In this document: positions 26,517 to 32,970 of the stretch, one piece after another
Numbering within the stretch: the stretch's first letter is position 1
Layout of the letters: the number at the start of each line of letters is the position of its first letter
From: Clostridium sp.
Lineage (GTDB): Bacteria > Bacillota > Clostridia > Clostridiales > Clostridiaceae
Assembly (NCBI RefSeq): GCF_016650035.1
Contig: NZ_JAENWM010000042.1
Location: 1 to 32,970 of the forward strand
DNA length: 32,970 bases
Reading direction: 5' to 3'
Position numbers and translations under genes: made by a program
The notes under the pieces: model-generated
Seen by the model: only the letters and a program-made list of their open reading frames with translations
Told to the model about the DNA's origin: nothing
Database searches by the model: none

Positions 26517-27563
26517 ATGAAAAAAAAGATAAGAGTTGTAGTTTGGGGATTAGGCGTAATGGGAAGCGGTATTGCTAAAATGGTCCTTAGTAAAAAAGGA
26601 TTTACTATTGTAGGTGCTATTGACATGGATCCGAGTAAAGTTTCTAAAAAGCTTTATGAAGTATTAGGTGTAGAAGCGAGCGGAGATAATTCTTGCATCG
26701 TTACAAAAAATGCTGAAGATGTTATAAAGAAAGGTTATGCAGATGTTTGTCTTATGGCTACAGCTTCATTTACAAAAGTTGTATTTCCATTAATAAAAAT
26801 GGCTGTAGAAGCTGGCATGGATGTTGTAACAACGGCTGAAGAAATGTCATACCCAAGAGCACTAGATCCAGAATTATCAGATGAAATGGATAGAATTGCT
26901 AAAGAGAATAAGGTTTCAATATTAGGAACTGGAGTAAATCCAGGATTCATAATGGATTTAGTGGCTATAATGCTTACAGGAGTTAGTGATACAGTTGAAA
27001 GTATTAATGCTACGAGAGTTAATGATTTAGCTTGCTTTGGTAAAGCAGTTATGGTTGAGCAAGGTATTGGACTCAAAGAGGAAGAATTTAAACAAGGGGT
27101 TAAAGACAATACAATAGACGGACACGTTGGATTTTTACAATCATTTGGAATGTTTGAAGAAGCCTTTAATATAAAGCTTAATAATATTAGACAAGAAAAA
27201 TCACCAATAATTACAACTATTCCACGTAGCACAGATATTGTTTCAGTAAAGGCTGGAGATGTTGCTGGATGTAAACAATTAGGATTTGCAGATTTAGGAG
27301 ACAAATTGTTTATAACAATGGAACATCCTCAACAGATAAAACCTGAAATGGAGAATATAGATACAGGAGATTATATTACAATTAAAGGAGTTCCAAACTT
27401 GAACCTTCAAATAAAACCTGAAATACCAGGTGGAATTGCTACAGTAGCTATTTGCGTTAATATGATCCCACTTGTAATGAATGCAGAGCCAGGATTAAAA
27501 ACTATGTTAGATTTACCAGTTCCAAGAGCTATTCTTGGGGATGTTAGAAATTTAATAAAGTGA
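26517..27563 (+). CDS. ord: 2,4-Diaminopentanoate dehydrogenase
   Basis: It oxidatively deaminates 2,4-diaminopentanoate to 2-amino-4-oxopentanoate and ammonia with NAD(P)+, giving the substrate of OrtAB. The 348 residues begin with the Rossmann motif GLGVMGSGIA (11-20), and the fold is that of dihydrodipicolinate reductase-like dehydrogenases; GTGVNPGFIMD near residue 140 is characteristic. TGAGGAGG precedes the ATG. It is the last gene of the ornithine operon here, whereas I recall ord being first in Clostridium sticklandii. No strong terminator is visible after it. Confidence 0.95.
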   Translation: MKKKIRVVVWGLGVMGSGIAKMVLSKKGFTIVGAIDMDPSKVSKKLYEVLGVEASGDNSCIVTKNAEDVIKKGYADVCLMATASFTKVVFPLIKMAVEAGMDVVTTAEEMSYPRALDPELSDEMDRIAKENKVSILGTGVNPGFIMDLVAIMLTGVSDTVESINATRVNDLACFGKAVMVEQGIGLKEEEFKQGVKDNTIDGHVGFLQSFGMFEEAFNIKLNNIRQEKSPIITTIPRSTDIVSVKAGDVAGCKQLGFADLGDKLFITMEHPQQIKPEMENIDTGDYITIKGVPNLNLQIKPEIPGGIATVAICVNMIPLVMNAEPGLKTMLDLPVPRAILGDVRNLIK

Positions 27564-27579
27564 AAAATACAATGATTGT

Positions 27580-27741
27580 GTATTTAGAGCAGTAGACCAA
27601 AACATGTATTTGCTTGGAGAAAATGCTGCAAAAATGCTTTTGGACTTGATTTCTAATGGTAATGAGAAAGCTCGCAGAGTTAAATTAAAAACGCAACTTA
27701 TTATTAGAAGTAGTTGTTGCAACCCAAGGGATGGTTTGTAA
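27580..27741 (+). pseudogene. C-terminal relic of a LacI-family repressor
   Basis: A frame ending at TAA 27739-27741 encodes about 53 residues with the unmistakable end of LacI/GalR regulators: AVDQNMYLLGENAAKMLLDL, then a polar turn, RRVKLKTQLIIRSSC and a short tail. The family consensus at this point is VDQP...G..AA..LL..I....RR..L...L..R.S. The frame has no start codon with a ribosome site, and the preceding 280 residues (DNA-binding and most of the sugar-binding domain) are absent; upstream sequence is the end of ord. It is a truncated remnant, implying a deletion or insertion event at this junction. Confidence 0.85.
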
Positions 27742-27742
27742 A

Positions 27743-27778
27743 CAATTGACTTATATTAAAAACTCTTTTATTATGAAT
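27743..27778. repeat. Truncated copy of the gltD-downstream element
   Basis: The 16 bases CAATTGACTTATATTA (27743-27758) repeat 17877-17892 exactly. After three bases, the 17 bases at 27762-27778 repeat 17932-17948 exactly. The intervening 39 bases of the first copy, comprising its left arm and loop, are missing. This copy therefore cannot form the long hairpin. It lies directly between the LacI relic and the rhomboid gene. Confidence 0.9.
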
Positions 27779-27796
27779 TTAAATGGAGGACAAAAA

Positions 27797-28369
27797 ATGC
27801 AGAATAAATTCAAAAAAATACAATATAATTCGCCGGTGATATTAACTTTTACTTTTTTATCTCTTGCTAGCTATTTGCTAGGTTACTTAACAAATGGTGC
27901 TTTAACTTCATTTTTATTTTCAAATTATAGAACCTCATTTTTAGACCCCCTGCAATATGTGAGGCTTTTTTCTTATGTATTAGGTCACGCTAATTGGGCT
28001 CACTTCTCAGGTAATTTTATAATAATTTTAATAATTGGACCTATGTTAGAAGAGAAATATGGTTCAAAAGTTTTAGTACAATTAATCCTAATAACAGCTT
28101 TTGTTACAGGAGTAATACATACAATTTTCTCGGGTAGTGCACTACTTGGCGCCAGTGGCATCGTTTACATGTTTATTATTTTAAGCTCCTTTACAAATGC
28201 TGAGAAAGGGAAGATTCCACTAACGTTAATAATTGTGTTTTTCGTATTTATAGGAAGAGAAATCTATGGAGGTGCTTTTGCTCAGGATAATATTTCTCAA
28301 CTTGCCCATATTATTGGTGGACTTTTCGGAGCGTTATTTGCTTTTAAAATTAAAAATATTGAAAAGTGA
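27797..28369 (+). CDS. Rhomboid-family intramembrane serine protease
   Basis: This is a membrane protease that cuts transmembrane segments. The frame is open to 27731, but ATG 27797 behind TGGAGGAC is the convincing start, giving 190 residues with about six membrane helices. Catalytic Ser120 lies in GASG (118-121) and His171 in AHIIGGLFGALF; the conserved loop HANWAHFSGN (64-73) supplies the family His and Asn residues. The length fits compact bacterial rhomboids. It has no functional link to the ornithine genes before it and sits among decayed sequences, so it may have arrived here by rearrangement. The substrate is unknown. Confidence 0.92.
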   Translation: MQNKFKKIQYNSPVILTFTFLSLASYLLGYLTNGALTSFLFSNYRTSFLDPLQYVRLFSYVLGHANWAHFSGNFIIILIIGPMLEEKYGSKVLVQLILITAFVTGVIHTIFSGSALLGASGIVYMFIILSSFTNAEKGKIPLTLIIVFFVFIGREIYGGAFAQDNISQLAHIIGGLFGALFAFKIKNIEK

Positions 28370-28850
28370 AATGATAGGTAAAAGGATGGTGAATTGTTGA
28401 GAAGTTGACAATACAGTCCAACTATGGTAAACTAAGTTTAGTGATATGTGTGATAATAAAACAAATTATTACTGAAATTGCGATTTGGGTAAAATCAAAT
28501 GTCCATAAATATACTATGTTTCTAGGTATAAAGTGGACGGATAATTAGGTGCACATAAACACTCTTACTCTATGTAATATAGGGCTGGAATGTTTTTTTC
28601 TTTATATAAAAGTTTAATGTACAATGTGTGAGCAACAAAGGATAATGGGTTTCCTTTATTAATCTAAATACACTAGGTAAGGAGAAGCAATTATGGAATC
28701 TATAATAAAAATTGTTATAAGGCATTCGGAAGTTGCTTTTAATCACAGAGTGAGTATACCTGGATAATTGATAAGGTAAATACATATACTAAAAAAATGT
28801 TTAAGCTAAGATATGCATGTAAAAAACAAATATAATTCAGGAGGTAAAAT
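28370..28850. other. 480-base stretch with no clear gene; promoter and decayed frames
   Basis: A promoter-like TTGACA (28405-28410), 17 bases and TAAACT (28428-28433) is present. A 51-codon frame (28393-28548) without a credible start overlaps it. GTCCA...TATAC near 28500 pairs with GTAT...TGGAC near 28538. A 24-codon ATG frame with a GGAG site lies at 28693-28767. A nearer promoter for the transporter could be TTGCTT (28733-28738), 16 bases and TATACC (28755-28760). I could not match any known riboswitch. Confidence 0.45.
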
Positions 28851-29642
28851 ATGAATAAAAAAATTATTCTATCAGTAGGACTGGGACTTTTATTAGTTAG
28901 TATGTTAGTAGGGTGTAAGAAGGATACTAAAACAACTTATGATACTATTATGGAGAAAAAAGAGATGACGTACACAATGTCAGGACAGTATCCACCTTTT
29001 AATTTTATAGGTGAGGATGGAGAGGTAGCTGGGTTTGATATTGATATAGCCAGTGCAATTGCTGAAAAACTGGGGGTTAAGGCAGTCCCAATTACTACTG
29101 AATGGGAAGGAATCGTAGCTTCACTAATTGCTAAAAGATCTGATCTAATAATTGGAAGTATGGGTGTTACCGAGGAGCGTAAAAAGAAAGTTAACTTCAC
29201 AGAGCCTTATTATAATGGTGGAGCACAATTTTTTGCTAAAAAAGGGACAACGCTAAATAGCATTGAAGATTTGAAAGATGGTAAAGTAGGCGTTGTAACA
29301 GGAACAACTTTCATTCAAGCATTAGAAAAAATGGATAATATATCTGATATTGTCCAATTCCAAGGTGATGTAGACAATTTTAAGAGTCTAGATCAAGGTA
29401 GGGCAGATGGACTTGTAACTGATTACTTTGTAGGACTAGCTGCACCTGAAAAATATGGAGTAGATATTGAACCTGTTGGTCCATTACTTTATGTTGAAGA
29501 TAATGCTATAGCAATAAGAAAAGAAGATACAAAATTATTAGAAGTAGTAAACAAAGCTTTAAAAGATATTATAGCAGATGGCACATATGAGAAAATTAGT
29601 ATGAAGTGGTTTGGTGTAAATCTTCAAGATGTAAATAAATAA
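28851..29642 (+). CDS. Amino acid ABC transporter substrate-binding lipoprotein
   Basis: This is the extracytoplasmic receptor of a polar amino acid importer. The 263 residues start with a lipoprotein signal peptide: Lys-rich start, hydrophobic core and lipobox LVGC with Cys22 as the lipidation site. The family 3 solute-binding fold is shown by FNFIGEDGEVAGFDIDIA, DLIIGSMGVTEERKKKVNFT with the ligand-binding Arg, and GVVTGTTF. The GGAGG ribosome site is strong. A permease and an ATPase follow. The ligand could be arginine, ornithine, glutamine or similar; the nearby ornithine operon makes a basic amino acid attractive but does not prove it. Confidence 0.94.
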   Translation: MNKKIILSVGLGLLLVSMLVGCKKDTKTTYDTIMEKKEMTYTMSGQYPPFNFIGEDGEVAGFDIDIASAIAEKLGVKAVPITTEWEGIVASLIAKRSDLIIGSMGVTEERKKKVNFTEPYYNGGAQFFAKKGTTLNSIEDLKDGKVGVVTGTTFIQALEKMDNISDIVQFQGDVDNFKSLDQGRADGLVTDYFVGLAAPEKYGVDIEPVGPLLYVEDNAIAIRKEDTKLLEVVNKALKDIIADGTYEKISMKWFGVNLQDVNK

Positions 29643-29669
29643 GTAAGTATATGCTTATTAAATTCCACA

Positions 29670-29712
29670 AAAGCTATCAGTGAGCTGTGACATGTCACCC
29701 TCTGATAGCTTT
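29670..29712 (+). other. Hairpin between receptor and permease genes
   Basis: AAAGCTATCAG (29670-29680) pairs exactly with CTGATAGCTTT (29702-29712), and inside it GTGAC pairs with GTCAC. No T-run follows, so it is more likely an attenuating or 3'-protecting structure than a full terminator. It would let the receptor be made in excess over the membrane subunits, as seen in many ABC operons. Confidence 0.6.
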
Positions 29713-29743
29713 GTGATATAGCATTAAAAATGGGAGGAATTTT

Positions 29744-30424
29744 ATGACAGAATTAGTAGATAGTATAGTTACATTTTTTACAACTGTAATTAAGTACGCT
29801 CCTAAATTTATTCCTGGAGTCGTATGGACATTAGAGTTAGCTTTTTTTTCAATATTATTTGGTACAATTCTTGGCTTGATAGTAGCTATGTTAAAGTTAA
29901 CTAATAAAAAATATATAACAGTTTTTATGGATTTATACGTTACTATTATTAGGGGAACGCCTCTTCTATTGCAACTTTATTTTATATTTTATGGGTTACC
30001 TGGTATGGGGATTATGATTGCGAGTTTTCCGTCAGCAATTATTGGATTAACCCTTCATAATGGTGCTTATATTAGTGAAATATTTAGAGGGGCTATCGAG
30101 TCTATTGATTTTGGACAAAGAGAAGCAGCAAGATCCCTTGGCATGAGTAGATTTCAAGCGATGAAACGTGTTATTTTGCCTCAAGCTTTTAAACGGTCTA
30201 TACCTGCTTTAGGTAATCAGTTTATTATAGCTATTAAGGACTCTTCACTTGCTAGTGTAATAACAATTACAGAAATTATGTTACTTGCAAAACAATATGC
30301 ATCAGTAACTTATGATGTTTTCCCTATTTTCTTTATTGCAGGTGTTTATTATCTTGCTATCATATTGGTAGTTACAAAACTGCTTAGAAGAATGGAATTA
30401 AAATTAAAAATAAGTGAGAGGTGA
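29744..30424 (+). CDS. Amino acid ABC transporter permease
   Basis: This is the membrane channel subunit of the importer. The 226 residues have the HisM/GlnP layout of about five helices, with the cytoplasmic EAA loop [22 protein letters not shown] that docks onto the ATPase and [19 protein letters not shown] in the third membrane segment. One permease gene is present, so the channel is presumably a homodimer. A TGGGAGG ribosome site precedes the ATG, and the ATPase gene starts four bases after the stop. Confidence 0.95.
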   Translation: MTELVDSIVTFFTTVIKYAPKFIPGVVWTLELAFFSILFGTILGLIVAMLKLTNKKYITVFMDLYVTIIRGTPLLLQLYFIFYGLPGMGIMIASFPSAIIGLTLHNGAYISEIFRGAIESIDFGQREAARSLGMSRFQAMKRVILPQAFKRSIPALGNQFIIAIKDSSLASVITITEIMLLAKQYASVTYDVFPIFFIAGVYYLAIILVVTKLLRRMELKLKISER

Positions 30425-30428
30425 TTGT

Positions 30429-31160
30429 ATGAGCATGATAGAGGTGAAAAATTTACATAAAACTTTTGGAGATCTTGAAGTATTGAAAGGTATTGATTTA
30501 ACAGTAAATGAGGGTGAGGTACTTTGTTTAATTGGAGGCAGCGGTTCAGGAAAAAGTACTTTACTTAGATGTATTAATTATTTAGATAAGAAAACAAAAG
30601 GCGAGATATGGATTGATGGAAAAATAGTTCACACAAGGGAAGGTAATATTAATTTTATCCGTCAAAAAGTTGGCATGGTTTTTCAACGGTTCAACTTATT
30701 TCCCCATATGACTGTAATTCAAAATGTTATGGAAGGACCAGTTACAATTAAAAAAATGTCAAAAGATAAAGCAAGAAAAATTGCATTGGAACTGATAACA
30801 AAAGTGGGTATTGAAGATAAAATAGATGAATATCCTGCAATGTTATCTGGTGGACAACAGCAAAGAGTGGCAATAGCCAGGGCTCTGGCTATGGACCCTA
30901 AGGTTATTCTGTTTGATGAACCTACGTCAGCTTTAGATCCAGAACTTGTTGGAGAAGTGCTAAAGGTTATGAAAGACCTAGCCAAAGATGGAATGACAAT
31001 GATTGTGGTAACACATGAAATGGGATTTGCAAAAGAAGTAGCCGACCGTGTTATTTTTATTAATGAAGGTGTCATTGCAGAAGAAGGCCCCCCAGAACAA
31101 ATCTTTGAGAATCCTCAAAATGAAAGATTGCAAAGTTTTCTGGCACAAATTTTGGTATAG
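30429..31160 (+). CDS. Amino acid ABC transporter ATP-binding protein
   Basis: This is the ATPase of the importer. The frame extends to a GTG at 30414, but AGAGGTG (30417-30423) is well placed for ATG 30429, giving 243 residues; ATG 30435 is also possible. Walker A is GGSGSGKST (36-44), the Q-loop is in [11 protein letters not shown], the signature is LSGGQQQR, Walker B is [12 protein letters not shown], and the switch His is in VVTHEMGFA. These match the GlnQ/HisP polar amino acid group. It is the last gene of the transporter operon. Confidence 0.96.
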   Translation: MSMIEVKNLHKTFGDLEVLKGIDLTVNEGEVLCLIGGSGSGKSTLLRCINYLDKKTKGEIWIDGKIVHTREGNINFIRQKVGMVFQRFNLFPHMTVIQNVMEGPVTIKKMSKDKARKIALELITKVGIEDKIDEYPAMLSGGQQQRVAIARALAMDPKVILFDEPTSALDPELVGEVLKVMKDLAKDGMTMIVVTHEMGFAKEVADRVIFINEGVIAEEGPPEQIFENPQNERLQSFLAQILV

Positions 31161-31172
31161 AATGATTAAAAA

Positions 31173-31218
31173 AAAGAGTAGATTATATCCTGTTTATGGG
31201 GAATCTACTCTTTGTTTT
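31173..31218 (+). terminator. Terminator of the transporter operon
   Basis: AAAGAGTAGATT (31173-31184) pairs exactly with AATCTACTCTTT (31202-31213), followed by GTTTT and preceded by an A-run. It is a standard intrinsic terminator that may work in both directions. Confidence 0.85.
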
Positions 31219-31348
31219 GCCTTCATTTTAAATATTTATATAATTTCATAAATTAATTTTGGCTTTTTTTATCAGTTTAAGGATAACTGGAAATATAAAC
31301 ATATGATATACTAGAAAGATATAGTATAACTAAATGGAGGAAATTTTT

Positions 31349-32710
31349 ATGAACGCAACAAATGAATTAGGAACAGCAGGTATAGGAAAATTACTTTTTA
31401 AGTTTTCGGTGCCTGCTATAACAGGAATGATTGTAAATGCACTATATAATATTGTTGATCGAATTTATATAGGACATATTAAAGATGTAGGGTCTTATGC
31501 GCTTTCAGGACTTGCTATCACCTTTCCAATTTCAGTTATTATAATGGCTTTTGGAATGCTTATTGGTATAGGCGCTAGTGCGGTGATATCCATAAGGCTA
31601 GGAGAAAAAAACACGGATACAGCAAATAACATTTTAGGGAATGCACTTATACTTATAACATTAATATCATTAGTGCTTAGCTTAATCGGAGTTATGTTTC
31701 TAGATGACTTTTTAATTTTATTCGGTGCAAGTAAAAATAGTATCCCCTATGCAAAAGCATATATACAAATTATACTTATGGGAGCTGTTTTTCAAAATAT
31801 AGGCTTTGGTATTAACAATATAATTCGAGCTGAGGGTAATCCGAAAATGGCAATGCTTACAATGGTGTTTGGTGCAATTGTAAATATTATATTAGATCCC
31901 ATACTAATATTCGGGTTTAATATGGGAATTCAAGGTGCGGCGATTGCGACTTTAATTTCTCAAGCTTTTAATACATTATGGGTTATAAAATATTTTACAT
32001 TTAAAAATAGTGGAAGTATTCTTAAGATAAAAAAAGAAAATTTGAAACTCCGTCTATATATTATAAAAGACATTTTGGCAATTGGAATTTCACCTTTTTC
32101 CATGCAAATAGCATCAAGTGCTGTAGTTGTTTTATATAATAAGGGACTGTATGCTTATGGAGGGGATATAGCAATAGCTGCAATGGGAATACTAAATAGC
32201 ATATCAATGCTTATTTTTATGCCGATTATTGGAATAAGTCAAGGTATTCAGCCTATAATAGGCTATAACTATGGGGCAAAATTGTATACTAGGGTTTTAA
32301 AGGTTTTAAAGCTTGCTATAGCTTTCGGCACTTTAATTGCTGTAATCGGGTTTTTAGGAGTACAGATATTTGCTAAACCTATTATAGGTTTGTTTGTAGG
32401 TAATAATCCTGATATAATAAATCTAGGTGCACGAGGAATCAGAATTGATTTAGTGTTTTTACCCATTTTAGGATTTCAGCTCTTGGGAGCAAGTTTTTTT
32501 CAGGCAATAAATGAGGCTAAAATTTCGATGATTTTAAGTATATTAAGACAAGTAATAGTGCTCATACCACTTATTCTTATACTTCCACTATTTTTTGGAT
32601 TAGATGGAATATGGCTCTCACAACCTATTGCAGATTTGATTGCAACTTCGTTAACAGCATTATTTCTCTATATAAGTATTAAAAAGCTCAAATATAGTAC
32701 TAGAATTTGA
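31349..32710 (+). CDS. MATE-family efflux transporter
   Basis: This is an integral membrane exporter of the multidrug and toxin extrusion family, probably driven by Na+ or H+. The frame begins at 31334, but that ATG lies in the ribosome site TGGAGG; ATG 31349 is the likely start, giving 453 residues with about twelve helices in two related halves. Typical segments are FKFSVPAITGMIVNALYNIVDRIYIG at the N terminus, NNIIRAEGNPKMAM and GISQGIQPIIGYNYGA in the second half. A weak promoter may lie at 31284-31312. It is a single gene with no linked regulator. The substrate cannot be read from the sequence. Confidence 0.93.
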   Translation: MNATNELGTAGIGKLLFKFSVPAITGMIVNALYNIVDRIYIGHIKDVGSYALSGLAITFPISVIIMAFGMLIGIGASAVISIRLGEKNTDTANNILGNALILITLISLVLSLIGVMFLDDFLILFGASKNSIPYAKAYIQIILMGAVFQNIGFGINNIIRAEGNPKMAMLTMVFGAIVNIILDPILIFGFNMGIQGAAIATLISQAFNTLWVIKYFTFKNSGSILKIKKENLKLRLYIIKDILAIGISPFSMQIASSAVVVLYNKGLYAYGGDIAIAAMGILNSISMLIFMPIIGISQGIQPIIGYNYGAKLYTRVLKVLKLAIAFGTLIAVIGFLGVQIFAKPIIGLFVGNNPDIINLGARGIRIDLVFLPILGFQLLGASFFQAINEAKISMILSILRQVIVLIPLILILPLFFGLDGIWLSQPIADLIATSLTALFLYISIKKLKYSTRI

Positions 32711-32739
32711 CTATAAATCGGAAAATATTAAATAAAGTC

Positions 32740-32768
32740 TTGACATATAATGTTTTCAAGAATACAAT
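32740..32768 (+). promoter_or_regulatory. Promoter of the third T-box unit
   Basis: TTGACA (32740-32745), 17 bases and TACAAT (32763-32768) give a strong sigma-A type promoter starting near 32775, just before the third T-box leader. No terminator for the MATE gene is visible between its stop and this promoter. Confidence 0.8.
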
Positions 32769-32796
32769 ATAAGAAAGTTAAATATTGAAATAAAGC

Positions 32797-32970
32797 AATG
32801 AACAAGAAAAGTAGATATTTTTGATGACTACAGAGAGTTAGGGATGCTGAGAGCCTAATGTTTTAAATCTTATTGAATGGTCTTGTGAGTGGGAACTGAA
32901 ATTTTAGAGTAGGTTACACGGGTTTCTCCCGTTATAGAGATAGAGCTTTCACGGAAACTCATTAGCTCCT
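32797..32970 (+). promoter_or_regulatory. T-box leader 3, cut by the window end; Trp or Gly specifier
   Basis: The 5' part of a T-box leader is present: AGTA (32810-32813), ACAGAGAG (32830-32837), a GGGATGCTGAGAGCCT distal hairpin, GAA followed by TGG (32878-32880), and a stem III hairpin ACGGG...CCCGT followed by TATAGAG. The antiterminator and T-box motif would lie beyond the window. Spacing to the following GTGAG favours TGG (tryptophan), while alignment of the preceding GAAT favours GGT (glycine). The regulated gene is outside the window. Confidence 0.8.

Noticed and set aside
26735-27304. 189-codon minus-strand open frame opposite ord
   Set aside because: It is the reverse of a confidently identified gene, has no ribosome site, and its Ser/Pro/Thr-rich translation is typical of an antisense shadow.
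27565-27585. AAATACA/TGTATTT hairpin right after ord as a terminator
   Set aside because: The stem is seven AT-rich pairs and no T-run follows, and it overlaps the LacI relic frame.
28500-28545. GTCCA...TGGAC structure as a riboswitch aptamer
   Set aside because: The conserved bases of purine, preQ1, lysine or SAM aptamers are not present, and it lies within a possible decayed frame.
28693-28767. 24-codon ATG frame with a GGAG ribosome site before the ABC transporter
   Set aside because: The product resembles nothing I know and has no skewed codons of an attenuator; its length is within chance. It is mentioned only in the intergenic note.
31048-31251. 67-codon + strand frame overlapping the end of the ABC ATPase gene
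   Set aside because: It lies mostly inside the ATPase gene in another frame and runs through the terminator hairpin; there is no ribosome site.

Overview
The window is low-GC, AT-rich DNA from a Firmicute, most likely Clostridium or a close relative. The evidence is strong AGGAGG-type ribosome sites, T-box leaders, a sigma-54 promoter and a complete ornithine fermentation cluster of the kind known from Stickland-fermenting clostridia. Every gene I accept lies on the + strand, and there is no rRNA, tRNA, CRISPR array, phage gene or intact insertion sequence.

Region 1 (about 200-11790) is branched-chain amino acid biosynthesis in two transcription units, each behind its own TTGACA-N17-TATACT promoter and T-box leader. 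Unit A has a probable isoleucine specifier (ATC) and carries ilvC copy 1, ilvB copy 1 and an unrecognised 50-residue small gene. Unit B has a probable leucine specifier (CTC) and carries ilvC copy 2, leuA, leuC, leuD, leuB, ilvB copy 2 and ilvN. Duplicated reductoisomerase and acetolactate synthase genes are thus placed under different tRNA sensors. No ilvD or ilvA is present.

Region 2 (about 11800-17950) is gltA-gltD, the two subunits of glutamate synthase. It supplies glutamate, the amino donor for the keto acids made in region 1. An inverted repeat covers its probable promoter, and a very long perfect hairpin closes the unit.

Region 3 (about 18000-27563) is oxidative ornithine fermentation. 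A PAS/AAA+/Fis activator resembling RocR is followed by palindromic upstream sites and a textbook -24/-12 promoter. Then come ortA, ortB, oraS, oraE, a GlmL/MutL-like ATPase, orr and ord. Together they convert L-ornithine to D-ornithine, 2,4-diaminopentanoate and 2-amino-4-oxopentanoate, and finally to acetyl-CoA and alanine.

Region 4 (27564-32970) is more patchwork. It holds the C-terminal relic of a LacI-family repressor, a truncated copy of the gltD-downstream hairpin element, a rhomboid protease, a 480-base stretch without a clear gene, a polar amino acid ABC transporter (lipoprotein, permease, ATPase), a MATE efflux protein, and the first part of a third T-box leader (Trp or Gly specifier) cut by the window end.

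The core genes are known families. The less explained items are the 50-residue gene after ilvB1, the dispersed hairpin element, the inverted repeats at the glt and ort promoters, and the decayed sequences around the rhomboid gene.
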